Positions 10,644 through 25,600 of a stretch of 64,000 nucleotides of DNA are shown here, in pieces. Origin of the DNA: Rugalucina vietnamica (taxonomy: Eukaryota; Mollusca; Bivalvia; Lucinida; Lucinidae); the NCBI GenBank assembly GCA_964017185.1, contig OZ024869.1:68790315-68854314 (forward strand). The letters are read 5' to 3'. The position numbers and the translations under genes were made by a program. A model generated the notes under the pieces. It was not told the origin of the DNA, did not search any database, and saw only the letters and a program-made list of their open reading frames with translations. The stretch's first letter is position 1. Each line of letters starts with the position of its first letter.

Positions 10644-13600
10644 GTAATTGTGTCTGAGACTGGTGTTAAATATTTGATTTTATGACCATATAACATAAAA
10701 CCCCAAAATTAATTGTTGGGGTTTAACATCCTACCAATATCTTAAGTCGTTAAGTCTCATCCATTAGACTGGAGAAACCCAAGATAGAACCTAGGTCCCC
10801 TGGTTTTCAAGGCAAGTGACTTAACCACAGAAGCTTCTAAACACAGAAATCTAAACCTACTGTTGTCATTACTAAAATATTGACATATGAATGTAATAAA
10901 AGATAAAAATTGTAATTTGATGAAAATTATAATTATTAATTACTCAGTAATTCTTGATCCATATAATTGTGGGTGTTGTTAAAAATTTGTGATGTATCAT
11001 GCTGTCCTTTCTTGCCTGCCCGGGGTGCCTCTGTTGTGCTTTTGTATTTGGTTCAAATTGTATGAATTCCTGGGCCTTCTATTCTTGCTTTCAAATTAGT
11101 CTTGTGTTAAAATGCATGCATTGCTTGACTAATTATTTTCAGGCGACTTCAGCCATCATTTAGTCCAAGAAAAGTGAGAGAAAAGATAAAGAGAGAGCCT
11201 GTCTTCCATGATGATCTCATAGAAAAAGAACCAAAGAAGGTAACTAGTAGGATGATCTGGTTGCTGAAAACATGAGCCGCCTCATGGGAAAACCAACAAT
11301 GTGGTTTCGGACCAGGTTCGATACAAACCGGGCTGTACAGTCACAGAAGCAGGCTAGAAGCTTGAAATTTTGGATTTATAAAGTAGAGGAAAATTTTGTA
11401 CTATCCGTGTAACGAAAACAAAGGTGCTCATCAGCTTCGCAGTTACTGCGAAGCTGATCTGCACCTTTGTTTTTGCCTAGGCAGATTGTTGGTTTTCCCA
11501 TGTGGTGGCTCACATTTTAAGACCGAGTCAAGGCTGGCAAGCTTGTTCAGAAAAAGCTTGAAAATTTAATGGTGACTTTATAGCCCACTTTATAGATTCT
11601 ATCGCTTTAACCCAAGAATTTGTTTTTACCATTCAAAGATAATTCAAAAGAGTCTGAAAAGACTTATTTGAAATAATAGCTATGGAGGGGAGCCACCAAC
11701 AAAATTGGTATCTTTCTTAACAAAATGAAATGACTGGCAAGTTGTATTTTTTCAGCCCTCATTTATGTTGATACCCAATATTCCACCATACAACCCCCTG
11801 GAAAAAGCTGGTACTGACCAGGGACTTGAACGAGAGGGCGTGAAGAAATATCCATATACAAGGGAGGAAACTGTTACAACACAAGGTAAAGATTGATGCA
11901 TTGAATCCGAACTCGGGAAGCTGCAAATGAGCAAGTTTTGATATGAGAGAACATCTGCAAAGATTGTTTGCTATGTGCAAAGTTTATTATTCAAGGGATT
12001 ATGAAAACAGAAAGGTTAGGCACACTGTTCCACCAATTTTTGATAAATTCCTTAATAACTTCATCACAACAGATGAAAGATATGCTCAGAAAATGATTTC
12101 AAGTATTTTACTCGATCTCTTGTCCATTTCACTGTAGACATGAAGGCGCCAAGGGTGACATCGGTTGGGGTGGTTCCCACAAGGTTTAGTGCCAGTTATG
12201 CCAATTATGAAAACAGAAAGGTTAGGCACACTGTTCCACCAATTTTTGATAAATTCCTTAATAACTTCATCACAACAGATGAAAGATATGCTCAGAAAAT
12301 GATTTCAAGTATTTTACTCAATCTCTTGTCCATTTCACTGTAGACATGAAGGCCCCAAGGGTGACATCGGTTGGGGTGGTTCCCACAAGGTTTAGTGCCA
12401 GTGTCCCAGGACTGAAAGTTGTTATGGAGGGTAAACCAGCTGCAGAAGCAAGAGATGTGGCTTTGGATGAAATGCAGGAGGTAGACTATATTAAAGCTTA
12501 CTATCATGCTCAATTCAACTGAATGTTTGCTGGTCATAAATGATACAGTGACACACAAGCCCCTACAGCTCAGTGATTTACCACTATAAAAAGGAAACAG
12601 TTCAAGATAAATTGAATACAAAGATTACTACAATTTTAGAAAAAAATCTTCAAACCAGTCACTAGCATTTACAGCAATTGGGCTTCTGAATTCTGATCAA
12701 TGCATTTGTTAATTAATATGTGAAATATTAGGCATCTGAACTGCTGTTAAGATCTTGTATTTAAAATGGAATAAACTCTTGGTTATGAAAAAATTGAAAA
12801 TGGACTTGTCCTATGACTAAGGGTAGATACCTTTAGAATTTTATTCCACTCTTTCCAGGCTAATCAGGCTCTCCCCCAGACCCCACAACCCCCAGGGACA
12901 CCTGACGATGTTGAGATAACAGCAGAGCACATCAGAGAAGATGTCTCAAAGCCTAAAGAACCACAGAAGAAGCCAGCCATCCTAGGTTCTGAGGGAACTC
13001 TGCAGAAAATGTCACTGTCAGTGAGGCCCTCTAGACAACCCCACCCACCTACTGTGAAGAAGAAATTGCGAGGAACAGGTAGATAAATGTGGTTGATCTT
13101 TGTGTGTGTATTAAATTTTCTACATGTTTGTGCAGTAAAAAGGCCGAAATGAAAGGCTTTAGCTTGTGTATTCATGTAAAATTATAAGTCATTAGAATGT
13201 GCAAGATACCTTTCTGTTAAATACTTAATCTAGGACTTAATCTGGAATGAAATGCTCACGATGTGACTAAGAACTTATTTCAAGCCCGATGTTAAACCCT
13301 GATTGTGTAGCTGTAAAAGTGTTAGACACATGTTGAATGAATAAGTTCCATCCATATCATTTTTGCTTAGAATTCATGATATTGCTACATTCATTTCTAC
13401 TTCACAGTGAGAAGTGGTCGTAGCATAGCATCTTCCCTGAGAAGTGGCGAGATCGTCCTTCCAGACGATAAGGTTTACAGCAAATATGACGATGCTATCG
13501 CCGGCCTTGATGCAGACCTGGAGAATGTACAGACTGTGGTAGGACAGCAGGTAGAGGGAGATCTACTGGCACCCCCCGGGACCGCTGAGGATGGGCGCAG

Positions 13601-16600
13601 GAGTGGGGCTATGTCCAGTGCTGTAAGTACCAGTATAATATGATATGTTTTGTCATTTCTAACCAGGTATGACATAAACAATAAAATGCAGAAGCTACGG
13701 TAGTCAAGGACTTGAAATTGAGAACAGACACACAGAAATAGCAGCTATATAGACAGCTATATATTAGCTTACTTAAATACCTGTATAGCACTGTTTCTTA
13801 TCTGTGCTATTTGTTAGCTCACCTGAGCCGAAGGCTCACAAGGTGAGCTTATAGGATGGCCATGATCCGGCGTCCGTCCGTCGTCCGGCGTCCGTCCGTC
13901 GTCGTCGTCCACAATTTCAAAGATCTTCTTCTCTAAAACTGCTTGGCCGATCAAAGTGAAATTTTATGTGGAGCCTCCTTGGGTAGTGGCATTACAAGTT
14001 TGATCGCGAAATCCAGGTCACATGACCAAGATGGCCGCCACGCCCATATATGGTAAAAACCCTTCAAAAATCTTCTTCTCCAGAACCGGCAGGCCGATTT
14101 CCACGAAACTTGGTATGTAGCATCAGGGACTTCAGCCCATCATAGTTTGATAAAATGACGACCCTTGGATGACCTTGACCTATTTTACGGCAAGGTCAAA
14201 TTTGGAAACATAGGCTTTTACATGGGAAAAAGTGAAAACTATGGATTTTTTGAAAACTATTGCAGCCTGAGGCCTTAAAAGTGGTAGATGCAAACAACTA
14301 ATGGAGTAGATGAAGGTATGTGATTAATTTAGGTCAAAGTCATCTCTTGACCTTGGCCAGTCTGTTGTCCATACACACTTTTCAAAGATCTTCTTCTCTG
14401 AAACTGCTGGGCCAATCAAAGTGTAATTTTATGTGGAGCATCCATGGGTAGGGGAGACGAAAGTTTGATTGCGAAATCCAGGTCACATGACCAAGATGGC
14501 TGCCACGCCCATATATGGTAAAAACCACTCAAAAATCTTCTTCTCCAGAACCGGCTGGCCGATTTTCATGAAACTTGGTATGTAGCATTTGGGACTCCAG
14601 CCCATCATAGTTTGATAAAATGATGACCCTAGGATGACCTTGACCTAATTTACAGCAAGGTCAATTTTGGAAACATAGGCTTTAACATGGGAAAAAGTGA
14701 AAACTATGGATTTTTGGAAAACTATTGCAGCCTGATGCCTGAAAAGTGGTAGATGCAAACAACTAATGGAGTAGATGAAGGTATGTGATTAATGTAGGTC
14801 AAGGTCATCTCTTGACCTTGGCCAGTCTGTCGTCCATACACACTTTTCAAAGATCTTCTTCTCTGAAACTGCTGGGCCAATCAAAGTGAAATTTTATGTG
14901 GAGCATCCATGGGTAGGGGAGACAAAAGTTAATCGCAAAATCCAGGTCACATGACCAAGATGGCTGCCACGCCCATATATGGTAAAAACCGCTCAAAAAT
15001 CTTCTTCTCCAGAACCGGTTGGCCGATTTCCACGAAACTTGGTATGTAGCATCGCGGACTTCAGCCCATCATAGTTTGATAAAATGATGACCCTTGGATG
15101 ACCTTGACATAATTTACGGCAAGGTCAAATTTGGAAACATAGGCTTTTACATGGGAAAAAGTGAAAACTATGGATTTTTTGAAAACTATTGCAGCCTGAT
15201 GCCTGAAAAGTGGTAGATGCAAACAACTAATGGAGTAGATGAAGGTATGTGATTAATGTAGGTCAAGGTCATCTCTTGACCTTGGCCAGTCTGTTGTCCA
15301 TACACACTTTTCAAAGATCTTCTTCTCTTAAACTGCTGGGCCAATCAAAGTGAAATTTTATGTGGAGCATCCATGGGTAGGGGAGACGAAAGTTTGATCG
15401 CGAAATCCAGGTCACATGACCAAGATGGCCGCCACGCCCATATATGGTAAAAACCACTCAAAAATTTTCTTCTCCAGAACCGGCAGGCCAATATTTGCGA
15501 AACTTGGTATGTAGCATTTGGGACTCCAGCCCATCCTAGTTTGATTAAATGATGACCATAGGATGACCTTGACCTATTTACGGCAAGGTCAATTTTGGAA
15601 ACATAGGCTTTTACATGGGAAAAGGCGGAAACAATGGATATTTTGGAAACTGTTGCAGTCTGAGACCTCGAAGTTGCTAGATGCAGACAACCAATGGAGT
15701 CAATGAAGGTAAGTAATTAATGAAGGCCAAGGTCATTTCTTGACCTTGACCCAAAGTCATTTAAATATCAAAATTAAAATTGTGGTTTTCTCATAAATCA
15801 CTGGGTTTGGAAACTATTGCAGCCTGAGACCTGAAACTTTGCAGATGCAGACAACTTATGAATTCAATAAAGGTGTGTGAGTATTCAAGGTCAAGGTCAT
15901 TTCATGATGACTTAATACTGCAGGATCAGGCTTCAGGTGAGCGTTCTCAGGACCAATGGTCCTCTGGTATAGGACATGTCATCAAAAGGTAGATTTTATT
16001 TCTCGGTTCATTTTTTTATCAAAATGCTTTCAATGCTTTGACAGCTTATATTGTCCACAAATCTGCATCAGTGTTTTCTGTTACAGACATGTTCTAAATT
16101 TTTGACACTGTAAAATTGATCAGAGAATTTTTGGGCACTACAGAATTAATATTTTCAGGCCCAGTCAGTTAAAGATATGGTGGAGGAAGCTAAAAAGATA
16201 GCCGAGCCTGGATCTGAACCTGTACATAAGATGAGGAGAAAATCTATGTTTATCAGAAAAGATGGTGCCAAGAAAGCTAAAGGTATGTACAGCCTTAAAA
16301 AAGAAACAGTTAGATTTTATCATTCAGCCTTACCCCATGGAAATAGTGCACTTGAAAGCTTTGCCTGCATATGTTTTAAACAGTACATGTATTAAAAATA
16401 TGTGAGTTCATTTGTTGAATTCTGTCTAATCAGTTGTGCAATGTGTCACCACTTTATGTCATTTTCGAAAAATATTAATCCAAGTTTTCATGCACAAATT
16501 ACAATGCTTAAACAGACCATTTCTTGTTGGAAACTCTTTATGTAAACTACCCTTTCTCAAATCTGAACCATTCTAGCTGTTGGGTGAATGCAAAACAGAA

Positions 16601-19600
16601 TACCAGAAAATCTCATCAGTCAACCCTCTTTGAAAGAGGCTATTCGGGTAGAGCTGTAAATGAGCTATCAAGACATTGTCAGCCCTTTGGTTAGATACTG
16701 AAATCATCAACTGAGAAGAGTTGTTGATATATATTTGAGCTACTGCATAAGAAAACCAACAATATGCATAGGCAAAATCAGGCGCAGATCAGCTGTGCAG
16801 TGACTGCACAGCTGATCAGCGTCTTTGTGTTTGCTACATGGATAGTGCAATCCCTCTTCTACTTAAATCTAAAATTTCAAGCTTCTAGCTTGCTTCTGTG
16901 ACTGTACAGACCAGTTTGTCTGTGACCCTGTCTAAAACCCAAGGCATTGGTTTTCTTATGCGAAGGCCCATTTTTCAGACAAGAAAGCTAAGGAAGATAA
17001 AGAGGAAGGGCCACGAACAGAGAGAACTGTGGATGAAATTATTGCCTCTCTGAAGAGTCAGTCAAGAACTGGACAGTAAGTTCATTTCCTTTTATTCTAT
17101 AGAGACAAATCGTGGCATACTCATAGTGATTTTGAGTTTATGTCCATTGTTTTTGTTGTGCAATCACTGTGTATCATAGGGGAGGCATTCCAATGTAATA
17201 GCATGGCCTTCCCGACGTTTCGGTCAAGCCTGAAAAAATAGTCAAAGTAAAGATATTGGCTTCTATTGTATCATCTATTCTATCATTTATTTACTATTTA
17301 TCTGTTTTAAGTTGTCAAATTTTGTGTTTCAGATTTTTCTCCTTTGTTTGTGATATCATGTTATCAGCATGTGTTTTGGTTATGTCCATATGCTGTTAAT
17401 AAAATGAGCCACCTCATGAGAAAACCAACAATGTGGTTTTCAAATAGGTTTGACACATACCGAGCTGTACAAGCACAGAAGAATGTGAGATGCTTGAAAT
17501 TTTGGATATAAGTAGAAGAGGAATTGTACTATCCGAGTAGCGAAAACAAAGGCGTTGATCAGCTTCGCAGATACTGCGAAGCTGATCTGTGCCTTTGTTT
17601 TTGCATATGCAGCTTGTTGGTTTTCTCATGAGGTGGCTCAAATGTCATTCGAGCTGCGTCACAAGAAAACCAGTGTATGGGGTTTCCGACCAAGTCTGAC
17701 ACATAATGGCCTGTACAGTGAAAGAATAAGGTTGGAAGCTTTAAATTTTGGATATATATAAGTAGAGGACGTATTGTACTATCAGTGTAGCGAAAACAAA
17801 GGCGCTAATCAGCTGTGCTTTTGTTTTCACATATGCCAAAAATCCTGTTTTCTTATGACGTGGCGCATATAATATCCAATGTAGAAGTTGAATAGTAATT
17901 TTTATTTTTCTAAATTTTCTGATTATTTTCACAGTAAGCCTGTGTAAGTAAATGCACATATATAATTTTACCACAAATGTATCTTTTTACATATAAATAT
18001 ACATGTTTGTGTATCTTTTTGCTGTAAAATTGTAGTATAGCTAGATTTTTGCATGTCATAATTTGTACCATGCGGTTTTGGCTTTGTGTAAAGATGCAAT
18101 CTAGTTGATGACAATGATCTTTGCTTTGCACATTCATTCATTCATTCATTATACCCCCGGCATTTATGCCGACAGGTATATAGTTTTCGCTTTTCCGTTC
18201 GTCCGTTCGTATGTTCGTTTGTTCGTCCGTTTGTTAGTTCGTTCGTTATTCCGGAACGTTCGTGGAATTTATGTCAAAGTTTTTGTTAAAGTTTCTCTGG
18301 TGGTGTATATCTCATGAACTAATGATCAAAAACCATTCATATTTTAATCATAGGTACCCTATAGGATTTGCTTTGTTTCTGTGAGTTTGGACCCTGGGTC
18401 CATGCCGGGGGGTGGGGCTAGAGGTCAAAATCTAGGTCACCTTGAAAATGTGCTATTTACATAGTGTTTTTTCATCTCTAAGTTCATATCATAACAAATA
18501 TTATAGGAATGTATTCCTGTTTGGATCATAGATACCTTTAGGATTGAATTAAATTCCATAGCACCAAACTCTAGGGGTGGGGCTGGAGGTCAAAATCTAG
18601 GACACATAAAATACAATAGTTACCAAGATTAATATTCTGTGTGTCTATATCTTGACAACCATGTATTAGAAAGCGTTCATGCTTACAACACAACATAGGT
18701 ACCACATAAGGGCTAGACCCAAGGGTCCATGCATGGGGGTGGGGGTGGGACCTGAGGTCAAGATCTAGGACTTTTTTTTTATTTTTTTTTTTAAGAATGA
18801 CATTCTACTTTCATTTCAATCTAGGACTGAGGACCTGACCCAAAATGTCCGCGCTTATGTCCTAGATTGGGTATACACGTCAGCTCTGTATACCGCTCTA
18901 AAATGGATATGTCATTCTAAAACTACACTTCCCCATGTTTGTATGTAAAGTACTTTACACTGCTTATTTCAAAAATGTACCTGATGAGGGTACTGTCTTT
19001 CATTGGTGATGTGAGGTTCAATGTCAGGGGTGAGCATGTGCCGGGCTGTTTAGGTAGGGGGTAGGGAAGGGGGCTTGGTGGCTACCAGCTGGGGGTATAC
19101 GTGCCTCTCAAGGCACTTTTTCTAGTTCATTCATTCATTCATTCATTCCTGCTTAGCTTTTTTGCATATATTTTCCTCAGAATTTTTTAAGAATTTTAGC
19201 TTTGCAATACCTCTAACATTTCGTTTTTAATAGTTTTCAAACTTTCTAACATTTTAGCCTTTACTGAAAGAAATGTTAGAATATTTTTGTTTTCTTACCT
19301 TTGCTATTTATGTTCTAAAAACATGAAGACTAAATGCTAACTACTATACTGTTTAAAACTAGATGCACAATGTCATGGAAGTTATTCCTTTAAAATGCAT
19401 TCATGCAAGGTTTATCCAGAATTGCAGGACTCTGATTATGTTCTGTTCAAGTCTTTTCTAGTCACAGACAGTGAGAAGAGAGCGTGGCTGCATAGTGGTA
19501 GAGCATCAGACTCTAGGTGAAGAGGTTTTATATTTGAACACCACTAGGTCTGAGTGGCATTGTTGAGCAAGGTAGCTAGTGGTAGAGTGCTAGTCACTAG

Positions 19601-22600
19601 TTACTACCCATGAAGCAGTGGCTTGTCCTGGCGTGACCGAATAATTATTGACTGTAATATAACCATGACGCAAATTAGGAGAAATTATTATTCAAGTTGT
19701 GGTATGATGTGTTGTTTTAGGACATCTGATGCTGATAGGAGAATCCAGGAGATTATGGACAGAGTGATGTCAAGGTCTAGTGGAGCCAGTAAGTCACACA
19801 TTTGAGCCGCCTCGTGGGAAAACCAACAATGTGGTTTCCGAACAGGTCCGACACAAACCGGCCTGTACAAGCACAGAAAAGAGCTAGAAGCTTGAAATTT
19901 TGGATTTAGGTAGAAGAGGAAGTGTACTATCCGAGTAGCGAAAACAAAGGCGCTGATCAGCTTCGCGGTTACCGCGAAGCTGATCTGCGCCTTTGTTTTC
20001 GCATATGCAGATTGTTGGTTTTCCCATGAGGCGGCTCATATTTTTAACACAAAGGGCCAAATAACAAATGACAAAATAACTTTGTCATAGCATGTTGTCA
20101 CAACAACATTAAAATGATGGCAGTTTACTCAAAGATACTGGACATGAATTTTGCATTATCATCTAAGGCAAAACTGAATTGTTTAAACGCTGCTACATAG
20201 AGTATACCAGAAAAAGAAACTAACATTTGTTCTAGGAAAAGATAAACAGTTCTTGTCCTTAAGTCATTTTTGCATCACTTGATGGAGCCTTGTGATGGCA
20301 AACAGTGACCTCTATGACAGAATTGTCCATCATATGCACAGATTGGTGATTGGTCATTATGATCCTTTCATTTCTTCAACTCTTTATTTGGTCTCTGGAA
20401 AAGAATATTATAAGTTTCAAAGTTTATTTCAATAGCTCAGGTTACTAAGATACTGTATTTATTCCAGGTGGAGAGGGCACCAGTGAAGCTGGGGATCAGA
20501 GGCAAGGTGAGGGTCAGATTTTATGTTGCTATTTATAGTAACACAATTATTGTCAGTTTTTGATGACAATGTGAGTCGCGACGTGAGAAAACCAGTCTTC
20601 AGGGTTTCTGACTTGGTCTGACACAAACTGAACTGTGCAGTTACAGAAGATGGCTAGATGCTTGAAATTTCGGATTTAGGAAGAAGAGGATTGTACTATC
20701 CATGTAGCGAAAACAAAGGCACTGATCAGCTGTGCAGTTACTGCACAGGTGATCTGCGCCTTTGTTTTCACGTAGGCAAAATTCTGGTTTTCTCATGACG
20801 CGGCTCAATTGATTGTTTTGCATTGTTTCTTATAAAAAGCATTAGTTGTGGGTACTCATTAGAGGCTCCTTCAGCCTAACACACTCTGCATGCCAATTAT
20901 CGATATTTGACCAACGCCGGAGTGAAATAGCTAACTCCGAGGCTATAGCCAACGCCTGAGGAACAGTGTGTGAAGGGCTGTCAACAAAACTATGAACTAT
21001 TTTATAGAGCAAGTGAATAATGTATTTGTAATGAGAAGTTAATGTTGTAAGATGGATTTGCTTCCATATAAAATTGACATCATGTTACAATACTTTGTCT
21101 GAAACATATAAAATACAAGAAAACACGCACAATTTTGTGGTTTTGTCCGTCAAGACTGATTTAGAAGTCAACAATTCTTTAAAGTCAAAACTTTTCATTC
21201 TCTATTCATGCTATAATTTATAACTCATATTCGCTGTACAAACTGTTTTACTTAAAGCTCATTTCTGACGAAGCATTTAGACATTTTTCGCCACCAAAGA
21301 CTCCTTGTGGAAAAAAGAATGGGATCGCCAACGCCGGAGGAAGGTTAGATATGGACATGACCAACGCCTGAGGATGATAACGTTTGCACAGAATGCTGAT
21401 TCAAAACAAAAACTATTTTTACTCGACTTTTACTTGATTGAGTGGTAGCAACAATATTTGGCAGCTGCACCTGTATAATGATACATACGTGAAAGCATGT
21501 GCACGGTTATGGAAATACCGTGATGCATTTTCCTCCCGTTTAAAGTACATACGAATTCCCATTACCGTGTTTTAATACTATTCGTATTTAAAAAGCATGA
21601 CATGAACATTTAAGTAATGCGTTGTAACGAAAGGTTTTCTGATTCAATATGAATGACTCGTCCGAGTGAAACTGTACAATCTAAATGCCTGCAAAACTTA
21701 ATAAAACTGTGCTCTATTAGTGTATGTTGCATTGCATGTCTGTGGCGAATCTAGCAAGCCATGATTTTGTTTCAATTATTGCTCGTTTGTATCTTCGTGT
21801 ACAGAAATATTTTTATTTTTGATAAACTACGAACTTGAGACAGTAAAAGTAACAAGATATCCTCAATATTATGTGTAACAGAAACGTGCGCGCGCTATCC
21901 CACGCCAGAAGGTAAGCATCTTGTAGGAGATTATAGGCATTACAGACCATTATGGGGTGAAAGTAAATACGATTTCTTGATAAAAAGACCATCAAATCTT
22001 GAGAACAAAATCGGGCGTCGTAGTTGGTCTCATATCTTCTCTAACATTTCCTCCGGCTGCAGTCGTATCTTACTCCGGCGTTAACGTTACCCTCATTTCC
22101 TCACTAAAGAGGGTCTGTTAATTAAATGCATGAAAATGTTCAAAATATACCAAATTCAAGCGTGCTTTAGTTCTGTTAATGTCAGATATATATTGTTTCT
22201 TCCATATGCACAATTTTAACCACTATCTTCGTACAGAAACACGCGTTTAGCTGTTTAAATTAGGTTGTTGTATTAACGTACATCTTTCATAAATTTATCA
22301 ATAATACGAATATCTTTGCGCCTAAAATTGTTTTGAACAACAAGCTCATTGTCATAGGAAGATATAGAATTCGGGAAACTGAGTAAAGAGCGTGTTTTCC
22401 AACTTATTTTGACATTTTTAGAAGAAGAGCACTCTCTATTTTCCTCAGGCGTAGGCGTTATCCTCGGAGTTGGCTATCCCACTCCGGCGTTGGTCAAATA
22501 TCGATATTGGCATGCTGAGTGTGGAAAAGTAAACATTATTTTGTGTAATGATTGCAAAATACCCAGCTGCCCATGTTTAGTATGCAAATGTATTGAATTA

Positions 22601-25600
22601 TATATATATTTTTTTTTTAGTTCTGTTAAAATGTTGTAGATAGTCCTGCATGAAGTTTATTAACACCAATCATTACTGTCTGAAGAAACTTCTTTTTCAT
22701 TTTGTGTTAAGAAACTTATTTTTCTGCACCTTTAGATAGTTTTATAACTAATTAAAAGCATGTTTAGGATACTCTTCTTAGATAAAAAATCTCATTAAAT
22801 AATTCTTATTGCATTAATGTGTACTGCAATGTGTGAAGATCTGCTCTTGCATATTGGAAGAAAGGTGAATCAGTGCCGATTTTAGGCTGACACATTTTAA
22901 CTTGCGATAGTACTGGTTATTACCCATGAAACAATTGCTCCATCCCAACAGGTCTGATAAATTGCTGACATGGATAAACCAAAATACAAACAAACAAAAA
23001 CTAATTCCTTTATTGCACCCAGAATAGTCATTAACATACTTCTTTTTTTCACTTTTAGTTATAACTGACAAATAGAGTATTTCCTTAACATTTATGTATT
23101 ATTTTCAATTTGTTGATATTTATTTTGCATGTATTAATTTACTTGAATTTATAGACGAGGAACGGAGATCAGGATCTACATCAGTGACATCTTCTGTGGC
23201 TCAGTCCCCGTACCTGACCTCACCCAGCCCTGGGGGTGGGTCAGGCACTGAGCAGTCTGGCTCTTATGTTCTGGGTATGCCGGAGTGTTCCAAAGAAAAA
23301 CAAATGAATCTAATCACTTTGCTGTCAGTCTAAACATCATTTTTAGAAATTTAATTACTTCTGTGGTGACAGTCACCATTTTTAATATTCAAAGTCCCAA
23401 ATTTTGTAGAAAGTCTTTTTGTAAAAAGTAGTTTTCCCCGTAATTTGATGCTACTTGTTTGGGATGATGGCAGTATTGCAGTTAAGAATTTCCCATACAG
23501 CATTAAACTATTCGGGACATCAAAATTTAAACTAAGAATCTTTGGATGCAGAAAAACATTCAAAAGAAAGAGGTTAGGCCTATTCCTCTAAACTTCTTCT
23601 TGTGCATATTCTGTTTGAGAGGGATAAGGTGGGGACAAGACGACAGGTTTGTTATGCAGTAAACTGTGTAAATGGTGAAAATTCTGAATCAGGCATACTG
23701 TTCCAAAGCAGGAAAAACAGTGCTTTTTAAATAGTGGTTGTATACCGTAGATGTAAAATGGTTTAAGACTGACAGCATATACAAAACTAATGTTTGATTT
23801 AACAGGTTTGGAACAGCTTGATCCCAATGATAATCAAGGAAACCAATAATCTCCATGCTTTTTGTATATAATGTTTATGCTTTTTGTCATAACCACCAAC
23901 CTCAAATGTATACCTGTTATATGTATGTCTTCTATGTCTGAAGTATAAATCTGAAATGGTATTTCAATCGCATGTACGAGCAGTTTTCAGAGTTCAATCG
24001 CATCATCAAAGTTTATAATTATTTTATTGTTGCGTATGTTCTCTGTATACTCAGTGTCAACGAAAAGTTACCACCTATAAAATTTTGATATTTTGAAAAA
24101 TATAAAATTTCTTTCAAAATTGTAGCTTCATTCATGATTCTGGTCAGCAGCAAATTGATTTAGAGATATTCAACAGTTCCACTGGCCCTGGAACTATGGT
24201 GCACGTGCACCATGTGCAATTTGTGATTTTCAAATTTTTTGAGAACTTGAAAGCTTATTTTAACAAGTCGTCATGTCTACTCATTTTTCTAACACCCGCA
24301 GTGAAAACGCCACCATATTGGTTTGAATTTCTCCATGGAAGCTTCTGACATTTGTCAAGCACTGCGTATATTCTTTTCAGCTGTGATGAGCACAGTTTTC
24401 AATAGCAATGATGGATGTCATGAAAATGAATGCTGAAGTATCGGCAGTTGTCTTTTCAGAATGAATCAAATATTGTTGTGTGTTAAATGAACCTGATTAG
24501 CTGGTATCTTTTCATTGACACTAAGTATAGTTTCAGAAGCAAAAATTAAGTCCCCAATCTTAAGGTTATGTAGGTTTTTTGTATATAAAATATTTTATTC
24601 TGACTTGTTATTTGGGTGACAGAAACTAATGGCAAAGAATTAGTTTATTTTACAACCTTAATTATTGCTTCAATCCATGAAATTTAAAGTGTAAATACTT
24701 CAGATAAGTGAATGAATCAAAGAAAAGCAAGCAGGTTTTGCAACAGAAATCTTAGACCATATGTTGAACAGAAGAATACCATTTTGGATTGCCATTGCTT
24801 GTAACCTAAACAATATTGTCATGGTTTGGTTCCTTGTTATAACCTTGCAACCTTTATTCCTTACCTGCTGCAATGAATATTATAGATTCTTTAGCAATAA
24901 GCACCCATTTTAAGAGATTTGTTTTTGAAACAGATTATACAGAGATCAGGATTTGTATGTGTTATTATGTTTTGCTTATGTGTAAGGGATGGTATCAGAA
25001 AAGGCAAATAAATTGAGAATATTGTCTGTTGTTTGATGCTTAAGTAATACATGTATAATGTATAATGTACATGTATAATATCCAGACACTGGAATAATTT
25101 TTGAAGAACCATTGCAGGTTTTATTGGAGCTAGTGTTACTGTTTCTCTATTTTCTACATGATTTAAGCATGGTCAAGAGTTCCAGACCAGTGTTCTTGTT
25201 ATCTAACTTATTATAAGCCTTTGGTTTTTGAAAAAAAAGGAAGTTTCTTGACAAGGGTTTAAGATGATTTTTAAGCCTTCCAAAACATATTTTGTAACAT
25301 TGTTGTTTATTTATATTAAGGATAGGAACGAATGGCAAATATGCTATTCGAATATTTGTATACATTATTCGAATGTATTCGAATATTCGGATAGAGAAAT
25401 CTTCAATGTTTTCATTGAGATTTCAAATCGGAGAGACGTTAGAGTAAGTTCCCTTACCCAAGGTGTGTTTTGAGCGCTGTCATCATTATGTCTTTATTGT
25501 AAGCTGATTGTGTTTGTAATTAATGTTTTAGGGCATTGATGGCTGCATTTTGGATTTGTAATGAACGACTTTATTCTTTCAGAACTTTGAAATGAATAAT

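Noticed and set aside
24195-24212. Perfect palindrome atggtgcacgtgcaccat
   Set aside because: An 18-bp palindrome with an E-box core can occur by chance in 64 kb, and nothing nearby supports a regulatory role.
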